NCBI GenBank assembly: GCA_002794735.1
Contig: NBAZ01000029.1
Location: forward strand, 1-64,000
Direction: 5' to 3'
Length of the DNA stretch: 64,000 bases
Source of the DNA: Pyrrhoderma lamaoense
Lineage: Eukaryota; Basidiomycota; Agaricomycetes; Hymenochaetales; Hymenochaetaceae
The notes beneath the pieces were generated by a model. That model saw only the letters and a list, made by a program, of their open reading frames with translations, ran no database searches and was not told the origin of the DNA. How positions within the stretch are numbered: position 1 is the first letter of the stretch; every line of letters starts with the position of its first letter. A program made the translations under genes and the position numbers. Positions 1-11,462 of the stretch are shown here, piece after piece.

Positions 1-1075
1 CCTATAAGAAACATGTTACATCTATTATGTCTTTTTATGATTGGTTTATGAACTTACACGATTTTAACAAAAGGTCCGTGCAGAAGACTTGACGGGAGCA
101 GAGCGGATGTTAACAGTATCATGAGATGGAAAATAGCTACCACCCCCGATGCTTTCGTCACGAGCTTCTCCCGAGTCGATGTGTCACTAATTATGATTAC
201 GAGGGGGCACTGCTAGATTCAGTTACGAAGTTTTCCAATACAGTGTGAAAAGCTTCCTGAGTTGGCCTGTGTAGTATGTTTGGGATGTCTTCTAGAAGCA
301 CAATTTGTCTTGTTGTTCGTTTCGTTCTGCTTGAATATGATGGTTGAGGGTCTTCTCGATTAGGGATTCTATGAGAGTCCGTCCCAACCAAGGTTCTACA
401 GGACTTGGCTCTGGATAAGAAGGTTTCAAATTTCTGGATATTTGATTGTCGTTCTAAGGCGAGCAATATATATATCGATTATAGACATACTCAAAATATT
501 TACATACCATAAGTTCTCCTTCTGTATATTGTTTTTTCAATACTACTGCTCCATTTCCGATATCTCAAAATCAAGTTCCTTCGCCAGAATTCTTATGGTG
601 GTCGTTTTCGCAGTACCAGCAGGTCCTGTAAGCACTAGGATCCTCTGAAAGCGTGTTCAATAAAACGGAAAAGATGCTAAAGATCTAGCTTACCCGATAT
701 TTCCTAACCCTTTCTGAGGAGTTGTTAGAGAAGACGTCTTGAAACCACCGTCGAACGTCCTCAACCTTCTTCTTGTGCACGGCTAATTCTGACTGTTGGA
801 CTTTAGTTAAGAGCTTTTATTGCAGGATAAGTTTTAATATGAAAGTACCTCAGACTGTGGTTCAAAGCGATCCACCCATAGGCTGTCATCTGTAGGTTGT
901 CTTGTGAGTTGTACCATCTCATTTCCATTATTTGAATTGTTTACTAGAAGCGTCTAAGTCCGTCTTCGTTGGCTGATGCAAGCTGTTTCTTGAAGTGATA
1001 TCTTCTTGTTTAGGTGGTGCTTTCCCTTTCCTTTCGAAGATAAATCGAAACCAGGAGGTCTGGATACCTAATACC
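1..1075 (-). pseudogene. RAD17: Decayed RAD17-like checkpoint clamp-loader gene, 5' part
   Basis: Minus-strand translation recovers the N-terminal half of a RAD17/Rad24-family ATPase, the DNA-damage checkpoint protein that loads the 9-1-1 clamp. Visible in order are DDSLWVDRFEPQSE (about 890-850), SELAVHKKKVEDVRRWF (about 790-735), a Walker A segment LTGPAGTAKTT (about 635-605), ILAKELDFEISE, and QIVLLEDIPN with the HRPTQEAFHTVL block (about 310-230). Plausible GT-AG introns separate the blocks, e.g. about 694-649 and 850-795. The frame is broken repeatedly: an extra T at 554-556 separates ISE from its expected W, and single-base losses are needed near 200, 166 and 100, with another shift near 935. 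Three or more independent shifts make this a pseudogene rather than one sequencing error. The gene continues past the left edge. The family call rests on motif order and is fairly secure; the exact exon edges are not. Confidence 0.8.
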
Positions 1076-1555
1076 TAGCAACCAATTAGCCAACGATTTG
1101 TGGATAGAAGCGAGAAGTACAGAACTAGTGATAACGGTTTGTATAGTTTTTTGTCTGATCCAGTTTTCGGGGCATAATCATTTGATTTCTTTGCCTTATT
1201 GCTTAAAGAGGGTGTTAACCTTTTTGGAGGCATCTATGGAGTATACACGCGAAACCGCGAAACCTGGCTGAAATGAATTCGAAAGTAGAGAATTAGACTA
1301 TTGATAGCCATGACACGGGGTCACCTGTCACTATATCTTGTGACTAGACGTGTCAATAAATTGTCTTGAGTAATCTCTTATAAATAAATTTACGTAATAC
1401 ATAAAACCATGATTGTGATACGATACATGATCGAGCTTGTCAATTCAGACTTAAGCTTCTTCCCTTGATCTCATGAGTACATGAAGCTCTTATATATAGT
1501 GGCAAGCCAACTCTTGAGTTTTGGCTCTAAAAAAGACGAATTGTTTTTGTCTAAT
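1076..1555. other. Intergenic stretch, no gene seen
   Basis: This AT-rich stretch lies between the 5' end of the RAD17-like pseudogene and the 3' end of the sulfotransferase. No long open frame, tRNA or repeat was recognised. The extreme N-terminal coding part of the RAD17-like gene could extend into its left edge. Confidence 0.5.
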
Positions 1556-3282
1556 TCAGAAAGCTTCAGAAAGATCTATCACTAGTGCCCTATATCCAAC
1601 ATTGCCTGGTTGCTGACTATGTACCCGATACTCTGAAACCACCTCCTGCGTTCCATACTTCACTTCACTTAACACCGGACGAATGAGCTTTTCTCGAGTC
1701 AGAAAAGCGACTGACGCAGAGTAAATTACGTGCGTGTTTGTGTCCTCCCGATGTTCGATCACAGAGGTAATTGGGCTGTACCAATCGTCTCCTCTCTCCT
1801 TTCCAAATTCCCATACCTGTTCAACAGTACGTCTCTTCTCATCTATCTTGTACTCCACTGCCCTACTGTAATTACCCTCAAGTTTAGTTGGCGCAAACCG
1901 CCGGCCCCATCCATTGTCAAAAACGGTTAAAGTTCCCCGCTTTGTCAACCATGCCGTATGCTGGGTCCATGACCAATCGAAGCCGTTTGCATACGAACCG
2001 TCCAGTGATGGCTCCAATGCGTTTCCTTGTGCATCTACTGGAGAGAGAACCTTCTTTGCGAGAGAAGGGGTCCATCCGCGGGATCCGCCAGGATCCATTT
2101 CACTTGCTTGTCCCTACCGATCTTAACCACTCCCTGGTGCCGAGCAGAGATGATAATACCATCGTCGGAAGGATCGTGAGCAATGGAGTTGACATGTGCC
2201 CAATTGCGCCCGATGCCGACACCTGGTGTGTCTCCGAAAGGCATGCTCTCGCTCTCTAGTTGCTCGTTTTCGACTAAATTATCTGTTTTTGAATTTGGAT
2301 CAGGGAGTAGTATCGCTGTGCGCCCCAACGTGTGTAACAATGCATCTCTGTATGGATCAAGAATAGGTCCAAGATCCCAGAAGTCAAGAACGTCACCATC
2401 AGTGTTCACTTCGATGATATGATCGCGCACTGTTCGCGTTTGCTTTCCGTCTGAGCGTCGGTAGTCGCTGGCACCAACACGTAAGACATAAGTTCCCTTC
2501 TCCGTTTCTCGAATCTCGTGTGAGAAGTCGCCAAATTTAGCTGGAAGTGTACGAGCCCAGATTATGCGACCCAATAAATCTATCTTATAATACCGCTGAC
2601 CCTGCCCAAAGATGAGTTTTCCATCCCGTGTCTGTTGAAAACCCATTGTAGCACCGAGCCCAATCACGGATGTGGAATCGTGAATTTGATCAATGTCCAA
2701 GTACCACCGAACGTCCCCCTGAGTGTCAGCAATCCAATTGATGCCTACTGAATCCCACTCTGCCGCACCTCCTTGAGGCAGGTTCCATTTGAGCTGACGA
2801 TTACTACCAGGTACTTGAGAGAGGAGATGATTGAATAGATATAGACGATACCGCAAGTTGGAGGCAACTTTTACGGGTTCGACCGTTGGTATTGTACTGC
2901 CCGTCTGGTTTGCTATGGCAGGCAAACGGATGGGTGGAGTGTAGATAGAATACCGCTCACGGATCCTCTCTCCCTTCAGCGTGTAAGCAACCTCAACCTT
3001 ATTCACGTAGTCTGCATACAATCCGAAAATGGGAATGCCACCATGAGTCCACAGAGCACTATTTGAAACTGGATAATCGATATTTATTCCTGAGTCCCCC
3101 TTCTTAACTACGCGTACTCGCGCATCCGTTAGAGTCTGACCACCATCCCTGATCACGGCAGTAAGTGGTGCAAGACGATATGGGTTAAGAACAACTTGAC
3201 CTAAACGGGTGACAGTTGTATCCGGTATTTCCGCGGTAATACAGGCGCCTTCTGGTAGGGGTGTGTCGCTAGCCTTACTCAT
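1556..3282 (-). pseudogene. Bacterial-type aryl-sulfate sulfotransferase (AssT family), one frameshift
   Basis: This is an intronless minus-strand frame of about 575 residues, close to the mature length of bacterial AssT. AssT is a PAPS-independent enzyme that moves sulfate between phenolic compounds through a sulfo-histidine. The first frame starts at the ATG at 3282 and runs to 2035; the second covers 2098-1556. Family signatures are NPYRLAPLTAV (residues 33-43), DFSHEIRE (His255), AHVNS (His363, Asn365) and SARHQ (Arg381). In the second frame are TQHTAW, which carries the acceptor His equivalent, then FDNGWGR and SPITSVIEH. These match the known catalytic set of E. coli AssT (His252, His356, Asn358, Arg374, His436). 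The frame changes by one base near 2075-2095, inside a GCGGAT duplication just after KWILADP. This is either an inactivating indel or an assembly error. No signal peptide is seen, unlike the periplasmic bacterial enzymes. The lack of introns suggests horizontal acquisition (inference). Confidence 0.85.
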
Positions 3283-5556
3283 GGTGGAATTACTGCTATA
3301 GCTCTTAAGTTAAGATAACACACTATCCCTTTTTATGAATCACAAATCAACTTGTTTCTCTCATTCAAACGCGTTTATACGCCAGATTTATGGTGTATGG
3401 CGAATCTTTAGCAACGTCCTGCGAACCCGAGCGCCGAATCTCCGATCATATATAGATAACCCCCTTATCTACGTAGCACGTGCTTTACATTTTTAATAGG
3501 ATGGGGATGGTTAATAAACTTGATAAAGATTTTACTGAGTCCAAGCTCGTACTCGTATGAAACCGAAGTAGACTTGGTTGTGGAATTATCTGCGGGTATT
3601 TGTATTCATTTATATATGTTACATAGTCTTTGTTGTCGCGGGTGCTACTTATAATTACCCATGATATTTGCACCTTATGCATGCATTTTGGACTACTATA
3701 TCCCTCATTACCGATAATCGGACTTCTGGATGGAGGAGAGAATACATGGATCATCGTCGTTTTATGTTCCATGTAATATCTGATAACTAGTAAACAGATA
3801 CACTTGTGGTATGTATTGGGCCAAGTTATTTGAATTTCATTCTTGTGATCTGTGTTCATGGTTTCCAATCAATCCAATTCAAAATTGCGCCAATACTTGA
3901 CTGAAGATTTGGACTGGTTCAGAAACAGAAGTTCTCAATGTCACAGTTAGTGAATGCCCTTATATGTTCGAGACTGCTTGAGTAATTATAGCACCCCACA
4001 GGATGATGTCATACATGCATGCTCTCGAAGGCTTGAAGGACAACCTTGGTATTATCCTTGCTCTAGCACCTATCTCTTTCATCCTGAACTTCTATGGAAC
4101 AAGAATACAAAGACGTGAACACATCAACCGGTATTGGTGGAGGTGACCCGAACCGGGACTACAATCCTACTTCTACAGATCTCGATCAACAGCCCGCGGC
4201 GACACTGGGAATTATGGAGGTGGTGTTGGGGATCGGTCTCAAGGCGCTGGAAAATTTGGTGCTGATGGAACTCAGAATTTAAGTACCGGGATCAGTATGG
4301 AAGTAGTGGGGGGTACATACCCGCGAACATCAGCGGAGACTGTAAGTTTTCTGATAAACAAGAAAAGTATGGCTTCTTTTCTTTGATGGCGCTTCAGTTG
4401 TAATTGAGATTTGTCTTTCTATAAGATGATCATCATTGCTAGACATGTGCTTGTTAGTGGCTTGGACTTGGCGCTTGATCATTGATTTTCCCAGAAAATT
4501 GACTATACATTATTAGTTGTTGCAATTCTTGCTGCTAGTGGTAGAGTAATAATCTATGATAAATGCATTCTGGAATTTATATATGTAGTTGAGTCTATAT
4601 GTGAAGTCAGGTTCTACTATATAATCATTTAGCGGACAAACTTGTCTTGCATCATGCGTCCGAGCTCGGAAAGCTGCCAATTCTTTCTTATTCATGGGTG
4701 GATTAATTCCGTTTACAGAACACACGATCGTCTCCATACTTTACAGTCTTACTTATATACTAGATCCACCAAAAATCTCAGAGAAAAAAAAACAAAAAAC
4801 AGAAAGAGTTGGGGATTCATCAATTATCTTGACTTTAATCTATTTAGAAGAAGCGAACGGAGATTTCCGATCTCATCTCATATCTCATGAGGCCGGAAGA
4901 TTTATGGGTAACATACCAACGCACTCGGCAATTAACTTCTTTCGTAGTTCTAGTGTCGTCCGAGGAGTGCAAATCTTGAACATTGTTACAAGATCTGATA
5001 AAACCTTTCATACAACAGTAGACCATACTATGTCGAGCATGCCTTCTGAACTCTAAGATTATACTGAGTTTGATTTTGAGTTTGCTCTTGAATGGGCAGA
5101 GGATGATGTATCTCTTCTATGCACAAAAACCGGTGTCGTAGCTGTTTCAGTTAAAAACCCCGTAATGATGAATTTTCTATGATATTTCCGTATCCTAGAG
5201 TGTTTGTTTCTTGTACCCGATATAGTAAGCGAGTATACTTCCCACCCGAAGTTTTTCGGTGCTAACCTCGAATGAAAGATCCCTTTAGTACTTGTTTATC
5301 AAGGAAGGCTTCTTTAGAAGAGACTGCAAATCAAACTAATCTGTTTTCTGCTTCTCCAGTTGTATGATTTGTTCTTTTCAAATTCTTTCAGTAGCATATC
5401 CCGAAAGTTAAAGTATGCGGAGATTGAATCATGATTTACTCTGTAGTATAAGAACAGAAGACATTTGAACGGTATTCCCAAGGCTTTACCACCTTTTTTC
5501 AAACCAATACCCATCTATTTCAATTGCCCCCGGCATACCCCACACTCTTTCCAAAA
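3283..5556. other. Intergenic region with possible gene remnants
   Basis: No convincing gene was found in this 2.3 kb. Between 4094 and 4300 the plus strand holds a glycine-rich stretch whose frame changes (NYGGGVGDRSQGAGKFG in one frame after a Pro/Thr-rich stretch in another). This could be a remnant of a small glycine-rich protein. Around 5070-5170 a short open stretch reads FDFEFALEWAEDDVSLL, of unknown origin. Open frames at 3485-3868 (minus) and 4694-5056 (plus) have unconvincing composition. The rest is AT-rich and featureless to the eye. Confidence 0.35.
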
Positions 5557-6332
5557 ATGCGCTCCTTTGGTATCTTCTCCCTTGCGGCTACTGTTACTTT
5601 CTCCTTTTTCTCCTCTGCTGCACCTATCATTGGCACTGCCAATGATCTAGCTGGTGAAGCAATCTCAACGGTTGAGGGTCTGAGTGTTGATAGCATTGTC
5701 GACTCTATCTCTATCAAGAAACGCCAAAACCTTCCATCTGTACCGCAGATCTTGAATACTTTAATCACGGATCTCTCTCCTGTCATCAGTCAAATTAGTA
5801 TGTATTCTTAAAAAGCTGATATCTCTCGTACTTATAGTTTTCTCGTAGCTGCACTCGGGGGTCTGCAGTCTCAGAGGCCACTGCTTCGCCTCTTCTTACA
5901 CAAGTCACAGATATCGTCTCTACTGCTGTGAGCGATGTTAACCAACTTGTTGGTTCTCCGGTTGAAACTGTTCTCGCCTCTGTTGATGGAACCGCCACCG
6001 TGGCTGTTAGTGATGTCGCTACTCTTGTCGTAAAGGCTCTTTCGGTAAGGACCTCTTTGTATTCTGATTACCTGAGTGTGATTCTAAATCTTTGGGAATT
6101 GCTTTTAGCTGGTTCTCAATGCCCTAGGCTCTTTATTAGTAACAGTAGACAGTGATTTATCTACTCTTGGTCCGGAGCTTAGTGCCGTCGGTATTGCTCT
6201 TGCACAGCTTATCAATGACGTAGTTGGTGTCGTCGACAACCTCCTTCCCGAGGTACTCCCCTTGTAACCGGTCTTGTACCTGTGGCCTCCCAGCTTGCAT
6301 TTACCACTCTTACAGGCGTTCTAAGTCTTTAG
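5557..6332 (+). CDS. Small secreted protein, basidiomycete family of unknown function
   Basis: The ATG at 5557 opens a clear signal peptide (FGIFSLAATVTFSFFSSAAP), followed by a dibasic KKRQ around residues 50-53 that would suit Kex2-type processing. The mature part has low charge and is rich in Ala, Val, Leu, Ser and Thr, with repeated helical phrases such as VDGTATVAVSDVATLV. Proposed exons are 5557-5800, 5871-6043 and 6109-6251, with intron 1 using the acceptor ctgcag at 5870. After NLLPE the frame reaches a stop at 6265. A 41-nt intron (about 6252-6292) would restore it and end in LAFTTLTGVLSL at 6332. That putative intron also reads LVTGLVPVASQ in a frame one base away, as expected for the family, so a one-base deletion is equally possible. 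The function is unknown; an extracellular or cell-wall location is inferred from the signal peptide. Confidence 0.65.
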
Positions 6333-7429
6333 GTAATGCTGTATATACCATTTACACCCTTCTCAGTTTCGATAGCTCAATACTGTGAGTTTTGTGCATG
6401 TATGTGTGTTGTTCTGTGCCTATTGCTGTGCTAGATAGTGTCCTTTGTGTGCATGTAAATGCATCATACTTGATGGTCTCCTTGTTGCAGTACACCATGT
6501 CCATTATCTATAACACGGGGTCTAAGAATGTCAGTCTTACGGCTATACAACGAATTCATTTATAAAGAAGACAGATGCACATTCACAAAAAAATTTCGAG
6601 TTCTAGATCATGCACATAAAGAACACTGACATACAGGAATTTAATCCTCCCTGCTCGGGCTCGCTCACAGATGCACTGCACGCTAGCCTTCAGGCTAATA
6701 GTGATGGAGACTGTTTATAAAGAGCTATAAGCGTCTTATTAGTATGATTTCCTTGCCGACGGGGAAAACGTTTTCTTTGAGTGGTACATGAGGTGGATGA
6801 GAATTTTCGCGTATAATCATCCATACTTGGAGGGCCATTCTTCATATATCAGCTCCAGATAGCACCTAGCCTTAAGGCTGTGTGAGCCTCATGGGAGTGT
6901 CCTTCATATACTGCAGTATACACATCAAAAGTGACATCAGAATGGTACTCAAACAAGGTCAAAAGATACTCGCTAGTGTCATTCGGTATATGATATGAAA
7001 CGCCAGTTGTTGTTGGAGCCTTCTTCATAAGCTTTGAATAATTCAAGTCAAAGAAGTGCCTGCTGTACATAGTGCTGCGTGAATAAGGGCATTCACACTC
7101 AAAGAAATTTACAAACCACTCCAATGAAAAGTTGTTCAAATCAATATTCTCGAATTAACTACGCGAGGTCGAGTTGTGCTGCACAATGGTAAATGAAGCT
7201 CTGCTGATACACAGTGACAGGTCCCATTATATCATCGCCTTCGACTGAACGAATACAATGAATTTGAATGAAAGTGGTGTCTACTACGTGCGTATAGCAT
7301 TTGTGTGCGTGTGTTTATAGCGTGACGTGACGCCCATTGTACTAAACAAGATATAAGTGACCTCTCGCGTTAAGCTTAAAACCACTTCTTGTACTCCTAC
7401 TCTTTTCATCCTTTTGTTCGCATCCTAGT
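6333..7429. other. Upstream region of kinase A; diverged copy of the array spacer
   Basis: The stretch 6333-6840 contains no recognised feature. From about 6849 to 7330 the sequence is homologous to the flank found next to kinase copies B, F and H (17240-17760, 33640-34050, 50430-50780). It includes the blocks CAACTTTTCATTG.AGTGGTTTG and GTGCTGCACAATGGTA. Divergence is stronger left of about 7140 than right of it, so the edge of the repeated unit lies near 7150. The minus-strand frame at 7139-6849 is not conserved among copies. The last 100 bp before the kinase A start are pyrimidine-rich, as usual for fungal promoters. Confidence 0.5.
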
Positions 7430-10309
7430 ATGGCTAAAAGAGGAGGACCAAAAACAAGAAACAGCACTCGTAGGAATGCACCGACGCGCCCCGCTGCTCG
7501 GGCCGTTGCTAGTGTTTCCAGAAATAGAAGGAAAGTATCAAGGCGTTCCCCAGAGATCTCGGAGCCGTCCCCACTTGTTCCCCGTACAAGTGAACACGAG
7601 GCAGATTCTTTATTGTGTGTGACGGAAGAGGATATAACATGTATGAGATTTAAATCTGAATAATCGTACAATTGTATATAGATGTCTTATTTTTCCTTTT
7701 GCAGCCTCGCAACTACCAGAGTCGCAGATCGCTGGTCCTTCGAATTTGGGACAATCCGAAGAACCTACCACCCCGCCTCCCAATACACCACCAATCGATG
7801 GCGCTAACGAACTGAACCCATCTGCTCCTTTTAAAACCCCCAACAATCGACCAAGTGTCCAAAAGAACAATACTCCCTTCAGAGTGAGTCTCTGTAACGA
7901 TCCGGAGATGGCTTCAAAGTACTGCGATGCTCAAAGAGAGGCTATCATGAACAATCTAGGGATGAACATTCCACAGGTCCCCAACGAGTACCTCTTCGAA
8001 AATGTTTTGCCGCCTCTCCCTCAGAATTTGAATATCGAAGATTTATGTCAAAAATTAAAGATCAATTCGGACCTTGTTGATCTTGGTGAAGGAGAGTGGA
8101 AATGGGCCGCCTTTGACTGTAAACTAAGAAAAGAAGCCGATTTCTTCAATCAAGCGCTTACTGATGTCTTTAACGCTCTGATCATTGCGATAGATGGATC
8201 CTTATCAGAGACAACCTCAACCGTGGAATTTAGGCCTGAAGGGAATCACGCATTCCAACCAGGCGACCTCAGACCTGACGGCGCTTTGTTTTTGAGGGAT
8301 CCTAGTGAGGAGGCCATTAAGAATCCCTCTGAGAAGAAAGATTATAAGAGACTTTGGAGCAATACCGCTGTTGCTTTCGCTTTCAAGCGGAACAAAGGTA
8401 CTGGCGACAAATATGAAGTGAGTTATACCTCCATTATTATGCCGTATCAGAATACTAATGTTTGGGATAGAACATAAAACAAGTCGTACACTCCATGCAA
8501 CATGTGATGGCTGTAGATCCCTGCAGACGATTCACATATGGGATACAGATAGACAGAATGGTCATGCGTGTATGGTTCCGGTCGAGAAGCTCGATATTCA
8601 TTAGTGATGAATTGGACTTGTACAAGGTACGTATTCTGTCTTTTTTTAAATTATAAACTATACTGACGTATACATGTGAAGGACTATGAAAGTGTTGCCA
8701 GAATATTTGTCTCATTGTTGTATGCCTCTAAGTCGGATCTTGGATGGGATCCGACCATTTCTACGGAGATCATTGATGGAGAACGCATCCATACGATCGA
8801 TGTTTCTGGTACTCAAGTAGTGACAGATGCGACCATGAATATCTCAGATTCAAAAGCCCAGAACATCATTGGATCGGGTACGCGTATCTACTTGGCCAAA
8901 AGGATTGTTGATGGAAAGCAAGCTGAGGAGGTTGTACTCAAAGACGTCTGGCTCGAAGATGGGCGAATTCCTGAACATGAAATCCGTGCTCAGATTGTGA
9001 ATGACATTCCTGACGCTGACGACCAGGAGTATGTGAGAGAACATATCCTTACACCGATAGCATATGGGAAAGTCAAAGTGGGAGATACCGAGGATCACAC
9101 AGAGAGGGTTATGCTTCGTGGGAAGTCACCCGACTATTCTCGGAAGTATGAGATTGAAATTCCTGCTGAGAAAGCAAAAAATAAGGAGAAAACTGGAGTA
9201 CAACATGAAAATAAGGAAGTCATCGAGCATACGCGGCAGACGCCCCAAGTCCGTAAGGATAATGAGAGGAATAGTTATCCACACCGCTATCATTACCGGA
9301 CTTTGTACAAGGAGGTTGCGACCCCATTCTATAATCTGAAGAACAGTATGGATATCATACTCGTGTCAATTGACGTGCTTGAGAGTAAGTATTATAATTT
9401 CTGGAACACCTGATGATAATACTGACCATATACAGCTCTTCGTCGTATTCATGAGGCAGGATGGGTTCACCGAGACATAAGCGGAGGAAATATCTACTTA
9501 TATATAGATCCTATCACAAATAGGAAACGGGGAATGATTGGGGATTTAGAATTTGCAAAGAGGGCCGGAGAAGGTGCCAGATATGATGTTCGAACGGTAT
9601 GTACTTTATCATATATCAATACAAAATCCTGCTTATACTGACAACTCGAATATAGGGCACACCTGACTTCATGGCACTTGAAATAGCAATCCAGATGTAT
9701 CTTTTTATATCCGGGGAATCAAGTCAATCGACAGACTCTGAAGCGGAAACTGACGCAGAGATGCGCGCGGAACAAACCAGATGTGATATTCTGAATTCGA
9801 AGTCCGATAGTAATGGTATCTTTTACAATTATATCCATGATATTGAATCTGTATGGTGGATCATGATCTGGGCGCTGTTCACGTTTGAGAAGGAGGGTGA
9901 ACTTCTTGATCGAGGGGATATTGTCACCCGCAGGACGAATCGGAAAAGTCTCTTTTCCGGACTCTTAAAGTCATTGGATCGCCGAGACTTTCTCGAAAGA
10001 CTAGAAATATACGACAATTACACCAAGTGCATTCCCAGCTACTTCCACAGAATCAAAACAGCGCTGAATCTTGTGCGGAAGAAAATCATAAAGGAGTATC
10101 GAGCCAAGGAAGTCAAGAACCCGCAGTCTATCAGATACACATCGCCGAAACTTCATGCCCGATTCATTGCTTACCTTCGCCGTGTCGATGTGGAGAGCTT
10201 CGCTATTGTCCGCATGCCTCCCGTTAAACCAGAAAAAACGGCCCCTAAACGAACCACTGTAGATGACGATGAAGGGCATACGTCGAAGAAGCAAAAGTAT
10301 GTATTTTAA
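7430..10309 (+). CDS. FunK1-family protein kinase, copy A (type I)
   Basis: Six exons are proposed: 7430-7640, 7705-8417, 8471-8626, 8682-9384, 9436-9596 and 9656-10309. All junctions are GT-AG and in phase, giving about 865 residues. Exon 1 is very basic (MAKRGG...RNRRK) and looks like a nuclear-targeting or nucleic-acid-binding tail. Exons 2-3 hold the N-terminal FunK1 region with EYLFENVLPPL and D.CRRF.YGI. Exon 4 carries the N-lobe, with Lys447 in VLKDVW as the likely ATP-anchoring lysine. Exon 5 gives the catalytic loop HRDISGGN (Asp608) and IGDLEFAK (Asp631, in place of DFG). Exon 6 gives GTPDFMALE (649-657), then HDIESVWW (709-716), typical of fungal FunK1 kinases (PF17667). The protein ends in a basic KKQK. 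The catalytic residues look complete. Substrate and pathway are unknown. It is the plus arm of an inverted repeat with copy B. Confidence 0.85.
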
Positions 10310-10874
10310 TATGGTTTATCTGTGTTCATAGCCTGACGCTAGACTCCAAGGTGTAGCCATTCACTTTCATAGATAATATGCTTTCATGACTTCAGTGAGG
10401 ACCAGAATGTTCGAAACCCGCTTGTTAGATTGCTCTTCTTATCGCACTTCTGTTCGCATTGCTCTGTCACTCTCTCATAGCGTAGCATCTTGTACTGTAT
10501 CTGTTCTGGAATCTAGCATAATCTCCCATGTATCTCTTTCCACAACTTATTGTATATCATTCCATTCATGATTAGAACTTAGAGTTGGTATTGTTAATGA
10601 ATAGATTTTTTTGATATCTTAAACAAGGAGCAATCGATTAAGAACCTCAGGCAAAAATTCATCGCTCAATATTCTCATGGGCCACGACTAGGACTACGGG
10701 CCATTGGCTTGGTAATGGCAATCAGTCTGAGTGTTATGCTACCCACCGAAAGTTCTGGTTTGAGACTCGGATTAATATAAATTCGCTATTCAAGGCAATG
10801 TCTTACTCCAGAAATGACTCTGTTCCTTCCGGAGTTACAACAATCGCGGAGGCAGAGCCTTTCATATAGAAATG
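10310..10874 (+). repeat. Conserved 3' flank of the kinase genes
   Basis: This ~560 bp block follows the stop codon of kinase A and recurs downstream of nearly every copy (13803-14365 inverted, 23099-23448 inverted, 27960-28450, 36937-37480, 45816-46380, 46900-47586 inverted, 54796-55134, 59165-59533 inverted). Recognisable phrases are CTGTATCTGTTCTGGAATCTAG, AACAAGGAGCAA and GAGCCACGACTAGGA. Short frames inside it shift or break between copies, so it is best read as 3' UTR and flank. No terminator could be defined. Confidence 0.7.
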
Positions 10875-10899
10875 ATTGACTGATCTCCATACAACATTC

Positions 10900-11045
10900 A
10901 TCGACTACCTTCACTAAGTCGAAATCGGGGAGCTTTATGTATCCTACGTATCTATGACTAATACCGAGAAGTTAGCCTCTAAACGGGTCACTGTAATAGA
11001 CGATGAAAGGCATTTGTCAAGAATTTAAGTATGTATTTCATCACA
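10900..11045 (+). pseudogene. FunK1 exon 6 tail fragment
   Basis: A short plus-strand fragment encodes the C-terminal end of a FunK1 exon 6. It resembles copy K most: the phrases EKLASKRVTV and DDERHLS match the K tail EKLASKRVTVGDDEGHLS. It has an internal stop and a frameshift, and nothing upstream of it belongs to the same gene. Conserved 3' flank sequence follows. Confidence 0.7.
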
Positions 11046-11189
11046 GCTGATCCATATTCATGGCCTGACACTAGACTTCGAGGTATAGCCAATCCTTCTC
11101 ATAGGTTATATGTTGCCATTCTTTCGATGATGAATAAGATGTTTAGTTTTTGCATGTCTAGTTGCTTTCCTTTTTGCATATCTGTCCGT

Positions 11190-11462
11190 TGTAGGACCAA
11201 ATAAGTAGATAGTTAGTCGTATTGCACTTATAATGCACTTTGTAACTCACCCGGAGAGCCCATTATTACTATATTTCCTTACTCTCGGCCGCGCTTCAGG
11301 GCCATTTCTCTTACTACCTGGCTTCATTCCTTACTCTTACTTGAGGACAGGGTGTTTATATGTCCCCCTCATTTCTGATAGCCTAAACCATTCGTCCAGT
11401 GGCATATAGCCACTTGTAAACCATGATTTCCTTATCAACTACCCTTCATTACCTCGATTTTA
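11190..11462 (+). mobile_element. Truncated solo LTR (family LTR-1), copy L1
   Basis: The start TGTAGGACCAAATAAG and the following phrases (TAATGCACTTTGTAACTC, CATATAGCCAC, CATGATTTCCTTAT) match the first ~270 bp of the full-length LTR at 12732-13469. The match ends at about 11462, where it abuts kinase exon 4 sequence on the opposite strand. It is more diverged than the other copies and so probably older. Confidence 0.7.

Larger units (their letters stand above)
7150..10874 (+). repeat. Left arm of ~3.7 kb inverted repeat carrying kinase A
   Basis: This arm, including 5' flank, all six exons, introns and ~560 bp of 3' flank, recurs in inverse orientation at 13803-17530. Identity is high throughout, for example in the 3' flank frame beginning MTSVRTRMFETRLLD, which is identical in both arms. 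The match stops abruptly at about 10874 and 13803, after the shared phrase GCCTTTCATATAGAAATGA. The ~2.9 kb between the arms holds pseudogene pieces and LTRs. Confidence 0.85.

Noticed and set aside
8850..9098. Recurrent antisense frames in exon 4 and exon 6 of each kinase
   Set aside because: They mirror the codon pattern of the sense exons and recur only because the exons recur.
10386..10571. 61-codon frame identical in the A and B 3' flanks
   Set aside because: It lies in the repeated 3' flank, and other copies shift or lose the start. It is identical only because the arms are recent copies.
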